A stretch of 64,000 nt of DNA from Marinigracilibium pacificum (GTDB lineage Bacteria > Bacteroidota > Bacteroidia > Cytophagales > Cyclobacteriaceae). The notes under the pieces are model-generated. The model saw nothing but the letters and a program-made list of their open reading frames with translations, was not told where the DNA came from and made no database searches. Numbering within the stretch: position 1 is the first letter of the stretch; each line of letters starts with the position of its first letter. The DNA lies in contig NZ_JABBNU010000006.1 of assembly GCF_012926615.1 (NCBI RefSeq), positions 307,633 to 371,632 of the forward strand. The letters are read 5' to 3'. Below, in pieces: positions 44,708 to 53,808 of the stretch. The translations under genes and the position numbers were made by a program.

Positions 44708-45343
44708 TTACTTTACAGTTATTTCTTGAGACTCATGGATGTCATCAAAATCCATTGATACTGTATATTTTCCTTTTGGTAACCAATTCAGATCCAAATG
44801 CTCTCTGTAATTTTCAAGATAATATGCGTCACTAAAAACTACTTTTCCATTTTCGTTTACTATTTTAACTTTCACTGAAGATTCTGCATTTAGGGATACA
44901 ATTGTAACTCTGTTTTTTTCTACTTCACTTTCTTTAATGAATGCTCTTGGTCTTAAATACTCTGGTGCTTCAAGTACAATTTTATCAGATGCTGTTTCTC
45001 CTAAGGTGCTGATTTCAACTGTGTATTCTCCGTAACCCAGGCTTGAAACATCAAATAATTGAGCTGATTCGGTTTTACTTGTAAATGCATTGTATACTAC
45101 TGTTCCTTCTTTGTCTAATATTGAAATATTAACAAGTTGCTTTTGTGGCTGGTAAATGTCAAGTCTGAATTTAAGAGCATTGTGTCTGAAATTGTCTATG
45201 TCAAACATCAGACCTGAACTCATTTTCTTCGGATCAAAGATTCCTTTGTTAGGATCATAGATTTTTGCGCTGGCAGTAAATGATGTTAAGACAAATGCTA
45301 AGGCTAATGTTACTGCGAAGATTGATTTTGATAAAGTTTTCAT
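44708..45343 (-). CDS. Secreted beta-rich protein, paralogue A
   Basis: The 211-residue protein has a signal peptide (KSIFAVTLALAFVLTSFTASA) followed by two beta-sandwich-like halves. It shares its plan with the next gene (45668-46276): DPKKMSSGLMFDI / DPKRLKSGLIFDV, then FTSKTESAQLFDVSSLGYGEYTVEIS / FTSKSEHSSILNLSNLGYGDYQVEIA, and a final LPKGKYTVS / LRKGIYTVT. The second half resembles T9SS C-terminal-domain folds (YxLxxLxxGxYxV), but the end is EITVK. No family name is recognised. A sigma-54-like promoter with the shared dyad lies upstream. Confidence 0.8.
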   Translation of the reverse strand: MKTLSKSIFAVTLALAFVLTSFTASAKIYDPNKGIFDPKKMSSGLMFDIDNFRHNALKFRLDIYQPQKQLVNISILDKEGTVVYNAFTSKTESAQLFDVSSLGYGEYTVEISTLGETASDKIVLEAPEYLRPRAFIKESEVEKNRVTIVSLNAESSVKVKIVNENGKVVFSDAYYLENYREHLDLNWLPKGKYTVSMDFDDIHESQEITVK

Positions 45344-45393
45344 GGCGTTGTATTATTTTAATTTTTTATATTTCGTTTTTGTGATTATGTAAA

Positions 45394-45436
45394 TGCCAAA
45401 GCAATGCCAAAAAACAATAAGTAATTGATTATCAGT
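45394..45436 (-). promoter_or_regulatory. Sigma-54-like promoter with upstream dyad for secreted paralogue A
   Basis: On the minus strand TTGGCATTGCTTTGGCA (45410 to 45394) has GG and GC at sigma-54 spacing (-24/-12). Fourteen bases upstream is TTGATTATCAGT (45425-45436 as written on the plus strand), the same dyad as at 7473 and 9359. It is a weaker -24 match than the two TTGGCACG sites. The ATG is about 50 bp downstream. Confidence 0.5.
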
Positions 45437-45618
45437 TGTTTATATAAAAATTGTATTAGGTATTAGTTAAAAAAGTGTGCACTTATGAACATACTTGGTT
45501 CGAAAGTGCTACATGTAACCTTTTTAAAGGTCAATTTTGTGTGTAAAATGTGGGTTAATTAACTGTAAACGCAGATACCGCAGTTTGGGGGATAGTTTAA
45601 TTTAATGTTAATTCCATA

Positions 45619-45648
45619 AAAAAAGGGTGGTTTTACCCACCCCTTTTA
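45619..45648 (-). terminator. Terminator of secreted paralogue B
   Basis: AAAAGGGTGG and CCACCCCTTTT pair around TTTTAC-like loop bases; on the minus strand a T7 run follows the stem. It lies 20 bp past the stop at 45668. Confidence 0.85.
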
Positions 45649-45667
45649 ACGCATGAAAATTCTACAT

Positions 45668-46276
45668 CTATTTAATCTCAATTTTCATTGATTCTGTTAT
45701 GTCAGCAGATTTCACTGTTACTGTATATATTCCTTTTCTCAATCTTTTTGTGTCTAATTTGTCATTGAAATTTTGGAGATTATAATAGTCTTTAATTATA
45801 TACCTACCCGCTGAGTTTTGAATTGAAATCTTTGCGGGTTTTTCCAAATTTCTTCCATAAACTTTTATGGTTTTATCATTTGGGGAATGCTTTATATATA
45901 ATTTGGAATCAAGATATACTGGTTTATCAAAACTGATATTTTCGATTTTAGACTCTCCACCAGAAGCAATCTCTACTTGGTAATCACCATATCCAAGATT
46001 TGATAAGTTTAAAATGGAACTATGTTCACTTTTACTTGTAAAGGCTTTGTATAGCTCAACTCCCTTTTCATCCATTACTTTAATCATGACTAAGTCTTTG
46101 TTTGGTTGCCGGATGTCGAGTCTAAGCTTTAGCTGATTATCAATTTTCTTTACATCAAAAATTAATCCTGATTTCAGTCTTTTAGGATCAAAGTTTTTGG
46201 CATTACTGACAAATGAAATATTAATTAATCCAATTAATAATACTGCACATAATAGATTTTTTATAAGAGTTTTCAT
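45668..46276 (-). CDS. Secreted beta-rich protein, paralogue B
   Basis: The 202-residue protein has a signal peptide (LIKNLLCAVLLIGLINISFVSNA) and the same two-part plan as its neighbour, including DIRQPNKDLVMIKVMDEKGVELYKAFTSKSE and GLGYGDYQ-type strands. It appears to come from a tandem duplication, with 324 bp between the two genes and a terminator after each, so they are separately transcribed. The function is unknown. Confidence 0.8.
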   Translation of the reverse strand: MKTLIKNLLCAVLLIGLINISFVSNAKNFDPKRLKSGLIFDVKKIDNQLKLRLDIRQPNKDLVMIKVMDEKGVELYKAFTSKSEHSSILNLSNLGYGDYQVEIASGGESKIENISFDKPVYLDSKLYIKHSPNDKTIKVYGRNLEKPAKISIQNSAGRYIIKDYYNLQNFNDKLDTKRLRKGIYTVTVKSADITESMKIEIK

Positions 46277-46311
46277 GGCTTTTAAAATTTTAGTTATTTA
46301 TAAAAATTATA

Positions 46312-46355
46312 TGCCAAAACTCAATCCAATTAATTTAAAGTAATGATATTCAGTT
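46312..46355 (-). promoter_or_regulatory. Weak sigma-54-like element and dyad-like sequence for secreted paralogue B
   Basis: On the minus strand TTTTGGCATATAATTT (46318 downwards) keeps the -24 TTGGCA but lacks a -12 GC. Upstream, ACTGAATATCATTACTT (minus, about 46353-46337) resembles the dyad of the other three genes, with changes. It is read as a diverged copy of the same promoter. Confidence 0.3.
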
Positions 46356-46427
46356 GATTGTGTGTTTTATTTTATGTTTTGATTTCGAATAAATGTTCGG
46401 ATTTGTACATTGTCTGTGTGAAATCAA

Positions 46428-48215
46428 TCACTTAGTGGCATTAATATAAGCTTCATTATAATACTTGGTAAGTTCCTTCCAGTCGAATGATTCAGATAGA
46501 TCTTCAGCTTTATTTCTCTGAATCATTCTGTATCTTCTGCTTGTCATTGTAAAGTGAAGAAGATATTGAGCCAGGTTTTCAATTGCTTTAGGTTCTGTAC
46601 TAGTTCTTCGTTTTAAAACATGAACGCCCTTATCTTCATAGTCAGTCATGTTTTCAGAAACATAATTTCCAAACCCTGAGAGGTCTGAAGTGACAGTAGG
46701 TACTCCTCGGGCGATGCATTCAAGAGGGGTATATCCCCAGGGCTCATAATATGAAGGGAACACACCCAGGTGGCATCCTCTAACAAAATCTTCATAATCA
46801 ATTCCGAAAAGTGGGTTTGTCGAATTAATAAACTCCGGATGGTACACAACTTTTACTTTATCCAAAGGACTATTGACAAACTGTTTTTCCCTGAGGAATT
46901 TAAGAATGTCATCATCAATATCATTTTTCAGGTTATGAGTAACGACGATTGGCCACTGGTTGGTTTTCCATGATTGAAGTATGCGTCGATATCTTAATTT
47001 CCAATATTCATCTACGAAATTATTTAGATCCGGCAAGATGAATTTATCCTGATCAGCAGCAGCACTGTAGAATAATTTTTTCCCTACCTGCTCTTGGATA
47101 TTTTCACAGGTTTTGTTGATTTCTTCCATTACGGCCCTTGTATGTAGTACATCTGGATTTATTGACCAGGTAGGTCGTGGAGTTATAAAAAAGAAGACGA
47201 CAGTTTTATCAATTTTCTCCTTCTTCATAAGTTCATTTAGCCTGACTAATGCCTTTAGGGTAATATCATATCCTTTATTTTTAAACTCGTACCTACCTGA
47301 TGTAAAAAAGTATAGAGTGTTGTCGAGGTCAAAGCTGTAGCAATTAAAGAAATGGCCTCTGACGAAATTGTGAATTTTTTCCTTGTATTCTTCGTGTAGG
47401 TTCTGTACTTCGTGTGTGGCGCTAAACCGTTTAATATTTAGTCCATTGGGAGTGATTAAATCTGGTTCTTTGCCTATTAGATATTTACACTCTTCGCCAG
47501 TTACTTCACTTACAGTTGTAAAAACATCTGCATTTTCAGCACATGCTCTTTCCATTTGAACTATTGGGAGAATCCAGTATTTTTTAGCTTCCTGATACCA
47601 GTCAGTTGTTGGTAATGATTTATAAAAGTCAGGTTTATTCATTGCCAGACTTCTACCAAGAGCTGTAGCATGAGTAGTAAAAACTGTCGATATTGGCAGG
47701 TTGAGTTCTTTTGATCCTAACAAGGGGACTCCTGCCAACCATTCATGTGCATGAGCTATAGCTTTTTCATCTCCCTTCTTTTCAGAAAATATTTTCAGAA
47801 AAGTTTTTACCTGATCACCCCACATTAACACCTGATCAAACAGTTCATTATCTTCAAACGAAGAAACGCCAAAGGATTCATTAAGATTCTTTTTTATAGT
47901 ATCTAATCGATTGAATGTTACCTGAGGCTTAAGTAATATGATCTTTGGTCTTCCGGTAATCAGCCAGGTTCCATAATGAACTTCATATCCCATATTCCTC
48001 ATATGTTCAACTGCAGCACCAATTGGTCCACTCATATCATCTGTTGGGTCAAACTCATATTGGTACTGATCATCAACTGCTGGTCCGATTAGGAAGTAAT
48101 TGTCTCCCCAGAGTTCTCGGGTTGCAGGAACTTTAGATCTGATTACAGTATATATTCCACCGACTTTGTGGCAGACTTCCCAGGCGATTTCGATAAGGTA
48201 GGTTGATTCAATCAT
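46428..48215 (-). CDS. Glycogen synthase, glycosyltransferase family 3 (eukaryotic-like) type
   Basis: The 595-residue enzyme elongates alpha-1,4-glucan. The N-terminus EIAWEVCHKVGGIYTVIRSK carries the KVGG sugar-nucleotide motif (17-20), then HEWLAGVPLLG and FTTHATALGR, and the C-terminal half has the GT3 block SYYEPWGYTPLECIARGVPTVTSDLSGFGNYV. This is the GT3 family (yeast and animal glycogen synthase) rather than bacterial GlgA (GT5), as seen in other Bacteroidota. The donor (UDP- or ADP-glucose) cannot be told here. No other glycogen gene is adjacent. Confidence 0.93.
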   Translation of the reverse strand: MIESTYLIEIAWEVCHKVGGIYTVIRSKVPATRELWGDNYFLIGPAVDDQYQYEFDPTDDMSGPIGAAVEHMRNMGYEVHYGTWLITGRPKIILLKPQVTFNRLDTIKKNLNESFGVSSFEDNELFDQVLMWGDQVKTFLKIFSEKKGDEKAIAHAHEWLAGVPLLGSKELNLPISTVFTTHATALGRSLAMNKPDFYKSLPTTDWYQEAKKYWILPIVQMERACAENADVFTTVSEVTGEECKYLIGKEPDLITPNGLNIKRFSATHEVQNLHEEYKEKIHNFVRGHFFNCYSFDLDNTLYFFTSGRYEFKNKGYDITLKALVRLNELMKKEKIDKTVVFFFITPRPTWSINPDVLHTRAVMEEINKTCENIQEQVGKKLFYSAAADQDKFILPDLNNFVDEYWKLRYRRILQSWKTNQWPIVVTHNLKNDIDDDILKFLREKQFVNSPLDKVKVVYHPEFINSTNPLFGIDYEDFVRGCHLGVFPSYYEPWGYTPLECIARGVPTVTSDLSGFGNYVSENMTDYEDKGVHVLKRRTSTEPKAIENLAQYLLHFTMTSRRYRMIQRNKAEDLSESFDWKELTKYYNEAYINATK

Positions 48216-48334
48216 AGAAAAATTAAGCTTTGGTAAAAGTTAAATAATTCTCATTAAAAATGATAAGTTATTAAACTAATCATTTCAATAAGAGTTATAA
48301 ATTCAAACGATTGAAATAAAAACTGTGCTAGATT

Positions 48335-48844
48335 ATGAAAAATACATTTGGATTCCTGATAATACTTTTATCATTGAGCTGTAATAGTAATTCGGGAAGT
48401 TATGCTCCTCTTGAAACTGTAGAAGTTGATGTAGACAAGTATGTTGGCAAATGGTATGAAATTGCATCCTTCCCAAATAGTTTTCAGGAAGGATGTGAGT
48501 GCACCTATGCTGAGTATACTAAAGAAGACGATCATATCAATGTTTATAACTATTGTATTCAAAAGGGAAAGGTTAATGATATTAATGGCAAAGCTTTTTC
48601 TGCCGGAAAAGGAAAGCTTAAGGTGCAGTTTTTCTGGCCATTTAAAGGTGATTATTATGTGATTGACAGGGGAGATAATTATGAATATGCACTTGTTGGT
48701 GCCCCTTCCCGAAATTCGTTATGGATATTAAGCAGGACAAGGCAAATTGATGATAAGCTTTATAACCGGCTAGTTGAGCTAGCGGAGTCTAAGGGGTTTG
48801 ATACATCCCAGCTAAGCAAAACACCTCAAAGTGATTGTGACTGA
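48335..48844 (+). CDS. Lipocalin (Blc-like) lipoprotein
   Basis: The 169-residue protein has a lipoprotein signal (FLIILLSLSC) and lipocalin structurally conserved regions: VDKYVGKWYEIASFPNSFQ (SCR1, G-x-W), YVIDRGDNYEYALVGAPSRNSLWILSRT (SCR2-3), typical of bacterial Blc. It is probably outer-membrane anchored and binds fatty acids or lysophospholipids. It converges on the SLC13 gene, 1 bp between stops. Confidence 0.93.
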   Translation: MKNTFGFLIILLSLSCNSNSGSYAPLETVEVDVDKYVGKWYEIASFPNSFQEGCECTYAEYTKEDDHINVYNYCIQKGKVNDINGKAFSAGKGKLKVQFFWPFKGDYYVIDRGDNYEYALVGAPSRNSLWILSRTRQIDDKLYNRLVELAESKGFDTSQLSKTPQSDCD

Positions 48845-48845
48845 T

Positions 48846-50312
48846 TTAATTAATTGGTTTTAATAATTCAGGAAAGATGTTGGGGATAAAATTCCATAAT
48901 ATTGGCAGAAGGATGTAGCAGAAAAGAGTTATTACAGTTATTGAAATCAGGTTAAGTACAAAACCGGTTTTAGCCATATCTTTTATTGTCAACAGTTTTG
49001 ATCCAAAAACAACAGCGTTTGGAGGAGTAGCTACGGGGAGCATAAATGCGCACGAAGCAGCTATTGTTGCAGGAACCATTATTATGAATGGATGTATGTC
49101 AAACGCAAGAGCTAAAGGAGCTAATATAGGTAATAGCATTGCCGTAGTAGCCAAATTACTGGTGACTTCCGTAAGAAAATTAACCATGGATATCAAAATC
49201 AACATAATTACAATCAAAGAAAGGCCATGCAAATAGGTTAGTTTATTAGCAAGGTATATAGCTAACCCTGAGTCTGTAAAGCCTTTAGCAAGGGCAATAC
49301 CACCACCAAATAAAATAACTATTCCCCAGGGTAATTCTTTGGAATCTTTCCATTTTAGTAATGTTTGACCTTTTGTTTTTGAAGGAAAGATAAAAAGTAA
49401 AATTGCACCGGAAATAGCGATGATTGTATCATCAATTTCTGGGATAATTTTTTCTATAAATGACCGGGATATCCAACAAATAGCAGTAAGAAGGAAAACT
49501 GCTAAAACGCCCTTCTCCTCATAAGACATGTGGCCAAGGTCCGACTTTAATCTTCTTAATTCACTTTTTCCTCCAGGAAACTCTGTGAGCTTCATGTTAA
49601 GATTGAATCTGATTAAGTACTGCCAGCAAATAATAAATAGGATTATAGAAATAGGTAGTCCGATGGAAAGCCATTTGATAAAAGATAATTTGACACCATA
49701 TAACTCTTCAAGAATGCCAGCTAAAACCAGGTTAGGTGGCGTGCCAATTAAAGTTGCTATACCACCTATACTCGCACTGTAAGCGATAGCTATCATGAGT
49801 GTTTTACCAAATGGTTTTTTATCTTTTGAGGGTATTTGTGAAATAATTGCCATACCAATAGGTAGCATCATGACCGTTGTAGCAGTATTAGAAATCCACA
49901 TCGACAGAAATGATGTGGCTAACATAAATCCTAGTATAATCCGTTTAAAATCAGTTCCAATAAAATTGATTATTGTTAAGGCAATTCGTTTATGTAAATT
50001 CCATTTTTCTACAGCTATAGCAATTAAGAATCCACCGATATAAAGAAATATGTATTTATGTCCATATGAGGATGTGATTTCATTTATTTCAGAGATATTA
50101 TAAATAGGAAATAAGACTATTGGCAATAGGGCAGTTACTGCAATGGGCAGCGCTTCTGAAATCCACCAAATTGCCATCCAAATTGTTATGCCTAATACTG
50201 TGTAGGCGTTTTCCGGAATATCAGCAGGACGGTCTATTAGCTGAAGAATAATAAATATCAACGGACCTAAAACAATAAAGATGGTTTTGTTATTGCCTTT
50301 TTGCTGAATCAT
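48846..50312 (-). CDS. SLC13/DASS family sodium:anion symporter
   Basis: The 488-residue protein has about eleven hydrophobic segments and SLC13 features: WWISEALPIAVTALLPIVLFP (about 50-70), SASIGGIATLIGTPPNLVLAG (first SNT-like motif), FGGGIALAKGFTDSGLA and the second STAT/SNA-like block AASCAFMLPVATPPNAVVFGS. It imports dicarboxylates, sulfate or phosphate with sodium; the substrate is unknown. Confidence 0.92.
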   Translation of the reverse strand: MIQQKGNNKTIFIVLGPLIFIILQLIDRPADIPENAYTVLGITIWMAIWWISEALPIAVTALLPIVLFPIYNISEINEITSSYGHKYIFLYIGGFLIAIAVEKWNLHKRIALTIINFIGTDFKRIILGFMLATSFLSMWISNTATTVMMLPIGMAIISQIPSKDKKPFGKTLMIAIAYSASIGGIATLIGTPPNLVLAGILEELYGVKLSFIKWLSIGLPISIILFIICWQYLIRFNLNMKLTEFPGGKSELRRLKSDLGHMSYEEKGVLAVFLLTAICWISRSFIEKIIPEIDDTIIAISGAILLFIFPSKTKGQTLLKWKDSKELPWGIVILFGGGIALAKGFTDSGLAIYLANKLTYLHGLSLIVIMLILISMVNFLTEVTSNLATTAMLLPILAPLALAFDIHPFIIMVPATIAASCAFMLPVATPPNAVVFGSKLLTIKDMAKTGFVLNLISITVITLFCYILLPILWNFIPNIFPELLKPIN

Positions 50313-50519
50313 GTTGTTAAAAAATGGTCGTGGTGTAACAGAGTTTATAATTGAACCTTCAAAATATAATTTTGAAGTTGAAGATAATAAGATAAATTAA
50401 AAGTTTTGAACATTTGATGCCTGAGCAAGAATTACCTAATGCTATAATTACGGATAATAATAACCTAAAAACAAAGAAATATATTTCGATCGTTTTATTG
50501 CGTTTATATGTAGAATAAA

Positions 50520-50541
50520 GGGGCGCAATATGTTGCGCCCC
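50520..50541. terminator. GC-rich hairpin downstream of the Tat-exported aminotransferase gene
   Basis: GGGGCGCAA and TTGCGCCCC pair perfectly around TATG, 50 bp past the stop at 50592. No run of T follows on either strand (the minus side reads TTTATTCTAC), so it is a terminator-like palindrome with a weak tail. Confidence 0.55.
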
Positions 50542-50591
50542 ACATTTATAATTACCCTAATACGACCAAAGAATATTTTAATAGGTTAAAA

Positions 50592-51911
50592 CTATATCTT
50601 CAAAATATCTTCAAGCACATTCAGACTCTGATCTACTTCATCGTCAGTGTTAATAACACATGGAGTAAGTCGAGTATATGAAATTCGATACGGTGATGAA
50701 CTTGCAATTACATTTCTGTCATGGAAATGCTTCACAGAATCATTAGTGTTTTGCTTACCCACGATAAAACAATTAATTCCAGCAGATAGATTTGGATCTT
50801 CCGGAGTAAGTAGATCAACTCCTTTAATATTTTTTATTCCTTCTTTTAGTTTGGAGTTAAGTTGGGTAGTTCGCTGATGAACGTTGGATCTGCCCATTTC
50901 CATTTGAAAATCGAAAGCAGCATTTAATGACCACCTATGATCAAAGGCATGAAATCCACCAGGACTCATCAATTGATTAAATGTCACTTCGCCTTCAGGC
51001 GGATACCCCATCCACATAATATATGGATTCATTGAAAAGGCAGGTATAGTTGGACGGATAAAATCCCATGCATCACGTTTACCGTAAAGTACACCGGTAC
51101 CTCGAGGACCAAAAATCCATTTATGTGTTCCTGCAGAGAAGAAATCACAACCTAGCTTTGAAATATCTTCATCCTGATTTCCAAACCCATGGACACCATC
51201 AACAGCAAAATAAATTCTATTTTCCGGACTTCGGCTGGCATTTGCCTCTTCTACAACATCTGCTAAATCCCTGATAGGTAACTTTACTCCGGTACATGAA
51301 TGTACCCAGGTAACCATTACCACACGTGTTTTATCAGTGATATTATTAGCAATATTATTTTTAACTTCTTCAACAGTTATCGTTCTTGGGTCCTTATATT
51401 CATCAATTCTTTTCACTATAGCACCGGTTCTCTCACAGGCATAATCGATAGATTTATCGGTGACGTAATGATCGTGTGTTGTCGATAGAATTTCGTCTCC
51501 GGGCTTAAGCTTCATTCCATTGAACAAAAGCGAAGTTCCCATTGTAGTACTATCAGTTAAAGCTATTTCTTCCGGTTGGACATTCATATATCTTGCAGCT
51601 GCTTTTGCTACTTCCCATTCTGCCCGGTCAGAATTTTCCTCCCAATAAATAACCGGGTTTTTGTCATATTCTTCACGGTGCTTTTGAATAGCATCACGCA
51701 CTGGTTTAGGATGCGATGCGAGAAGCATTTGAGCCATTTGAATATGGCTGATATCGATAAGGAACTGTGATCGGACACTCTCCCAGGTTCCATCAAGAGG
51801 TTTAGGGTCATCGATAATTGTTCTTTTAGTATTTGCTGCTAAAGTTGCTGGTAGTGCAGCAGTCAGGCCGATGGCTAGGCCTGACGAACTGAGGAATTTA
51901 CGTCTGTCCAT
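50592..51911 (-). CDS. Tat-exported class V aminotransferase-fold protein (isopenicillin-N epimerase-like)
   Basis: The 439-residue PLP-type protein begins MDRRKFLSSSGLAIGLTAALPATLA, a twin-arginine signal (DRRKFL plus hydrophobic core). The class V fold has the start QIHMAQMLLASHP-like helix, LTDSTTMGTSLLFNG, VTWVHSCTGVKLPI, AVDGVHGFG and the PLP lysine in SAGTHKWIFGPRGTGVLYG. Export of a folded PLP enzyme to the periplasm fits Tat. The substrate is unknown; it is not a cysteine desulfurase, since the C-terminal active cysteine loop is not evident. Confidence 0.9.
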   Translation of the reverse strand: MDRRKFLSSSGLAIGLTAALPATLAANTKRTIIDDPKPLDGTWESVRSQFLIDISHIQMAQMLLASHPKPVRDAIQKHREEYDKNPVIYWEENSDRAEWEVAKAAARYMNVQPEEIALTDSTTMGTSLLFNGMKLKPGDEILSTTHDHYVTDKSIDYACERTGAIVKRIDEYKDPRTITVEEVKNNIANNITDKTRVVMVTWVHSCTGVKLPIRDLADVVEEANASRSPENRIYFAVDGVHGFGNQDEDISKLGCDFFSAGTHKWIFGPRGTGVLYGKRDAWDFIRPTIPAFSMNPYIMWMGYPPEGEVTFNQLMSPGGFHAFDHRWSLNAAFDFQMEMGRSNVHQRTTQLNSKLKEGIKNIKGVDLLTPEDPNLSAGINCFIVGKQNTNDSVKHFHDRNVIASSSPYRISYTRLTPCVINTDDEVDQSLNVLEDILKI

Positions 51912-52098
51912 GGTAAGGTGTGGTTTGATAGTTTTATAAGTTAATCATTTTAAGTGATTTATAGTAGAAGAGATATGCTCTAATATGTTGTGGGAAATTG
52001 AGGTCAGATAGGAATGTTAATTGATAGCGATTTACATTTTGCCGGTTTATTTTATTAAATTATATGTATAACTTATTATACACCATGCCTGTTATACT

Positions 52099-53118
52099 AT
52101 GAAAAAAGTTAGAATATTATCCATCGATGGAGGAGGAATCCGAGGAATTATCCCGGGATTAATCCTTACTCGCCTTGAAAAGAAACTCCAGGATAGAACA
52201 AATAATCCTGAAGCCAAATTGGCAGACTATTTCGATTTTATGGCCGGAACAAGTACGGGGGCTATTTTAGTCCTGTTTTATCTTGTTCCCGGTGAAAATA
52301 ATAAACCTAAATTTTCGGCTATTGAGGCAGTCAATCTTTATCTGGAAAAAGGCGGTGATATTTTTGATTTGAATTTATGGGAGGAATATATTAAAGCCAA
52401 TATGGATGAAAAGTTTAATGCCAAGGCATTAGAAAATGCATTAAATGATACTTTTCAAGATTTAACCCTTTCGGATTTAATCAAACCATGTATTATATCG
52501 TCGTATGATATTTTAAACGGAAAGCCACACTTCTTTAAACAGCATTTATCTAAAAATGATATCTATAATTTCAAAGTAAAAGACGTGGCAAGAGCAACAT
52601 CGGCAGCCCCGACATATTTTGAATGTGCGCATGTAAAAAATCAGATTGATACACCATTTCCATTAATAGATGGAGGTGTTTTTGTTAATAACCCAGCTTT
52701 AGTTTCATATTCCGAAGCCAGAACCATGGAATTTGGCGATATTAAAAATCCGACTGCTAAGGATATGATGATATTGTCGCTCGGAACAGGTAGTTCTCCT
52801 AAACAGTATGAATACGATAAAGTAAAAAACTGGGGTCCATTGAACTGGATAAAACCATTAATTGATATTATGATGGAAGGCAATTCGCAGACGGTTGACC
52901 ATCATTTATGTCAGATATATGATACGTTGAAAGAAGAAGATAAGCATGACTATTTCAGGTTAACGCCCGAAAAGTTAAAAGCTGATTCAGCTATGGATAA
53001 CGCCTCTCCGGGAAATTTACAAAAGCTTAAAGAAGATGCATTGAATTACCTTTCAGATAATGACATTGATAAGAAATTAGATATAATCACAGAAAAGCTT
53101 ATCGAATACGGGGAGTAG
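52099..53118 (+). CDS. Patatin-like phospholipase
   Basis: The 339-residue lipid acyl hydrolase starts MKKVRILSIDGGGIRGIIPG: oxyanion loop GGGIRG (11-16), nucleophile GTSTG (50-54, Ser52) and catalytic DGG at 191-193 (PLIDGGVFVNNPA). No membrane segment or signal peptide is seen, so it is probably cytoplasmic. The neighbours are an aminotransferase gene and a repeat island; no nucleotidyltransferase or sensor gene is adjacent, so a CBASS effector role is not supported. Confidence 0.95.
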   Translation: MKKVRILSIDGGGIRGIIPGLILTRLEKKLQDRTNNPEAKLADYFDFMAGTSTGAILVLFYLVPGENNKPKFSAIEAVNLYLEKGGDIFDLNLWEEYIKANMDEKFNAKALENALNDTFQDLTLSDLIKPCIISSYDILNGKPHFFKQHLSKNDIYNFKVKDVARATSAAPTYFECAHVKNQIDTPFPLIDGGVFVNNPALVSYSEARTMEFGDIKNPTAKDMMILSLGTGSSPKQYEYDKVKNWGPLNWIKPLIDIMMEGNSQTVDHHLCQIYDTLKEEDKHDYFRLTPEKLKADSAMDNASPGNLQKLKEDALNYLSDNDIDKKLDIITEKLIEYGE

Positions 53119-53808
53119 AATTGACAGAATATGATAATTTGAACCTGCATTATTAACCTGGATTTTGAATAATTAAAAGGTAGATTCATTATGTCAGCGG
53201 GTGTATTAATTGATACTGACGACAAGTGTCAGCACAAGTATTAGCGAAGTGTATCTGGAGCTAATAATAGAAGCGATTTCAAATTGCTCTTATTCTTGGT
53301 TCGACATGCCTTGCAGAACATGTCGAACAGCAAAATGTCCTGGCTTGTGTCATCACTAGCCGGTTGAAATAATATTGATACCAATCCACAACTCCTAACA
53401 CCTGGCGCCTGCGTCTCGCTGGTGTTGTTTTATTGGTGAACATAGGAATTTGAACCATTATTCTCAGGATTTAATCATGGTGTGTGGGGACACACACCAA
53501 AACGCTGTGGTCATGGCTTGTGTCTCCACTAGCCAGTTCATAAAATGTTGCACAGACTTGTGTTCCCACTAGCTGGTAAATCCTTATGCTATTCGACAAG
53601 TTCCGAAGGGCATATCGAATTATTAATAAAAGGAATTTGAAATCCCGATGTATTTTGATTCCAGATGCGTTTCACTAACATCTGGAATAGCAATGGGTGC
53701 AGGCTAGTTTATTACGGTAGGTGAACCTGGATTGACCTGGATTTATAATGATTAAAAGGATTAATAAATCTTGGTTAATCCTTTTAAATCCTTTAAATCC
53801 TGGTTCAC
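53119..53808. repeat. Intergenic repeat island with REP-like palindromes
   Basis: About 690 bp without coding character. It holds: GTTCGACATG/CATGTCGAAC (53299-53308 with 53319-53328); three related 20-mers of type GGCTTGTGTCNYCACTAGCC at 53342, 53515 and 53555; GGTGTGTG/CACACACC (53479-53486 with 53491-53498); a TTCGACAAGTTCCGAAGGGCATATCGAA-like element near 53584-53611; TTCCAGATG/CATCTGGAA (53659-53667 with 53679-53687); and a long imperfect hairpin 53721-53808 (arms GTGAACC/GGTTCAC, AAAAGGATTAA/TTAATCCTTTT). A degenerate half of the last lies at about 53141-53187. Confidence 0.75.

Noticed and set aside
52099..53118. Patatin gene as a CBASS or other anti-phage effector
   Set aside because: No cyclic-nucleotide synthase, sensor or other defence gene is adjacent, and the flanks are unrelated genes.
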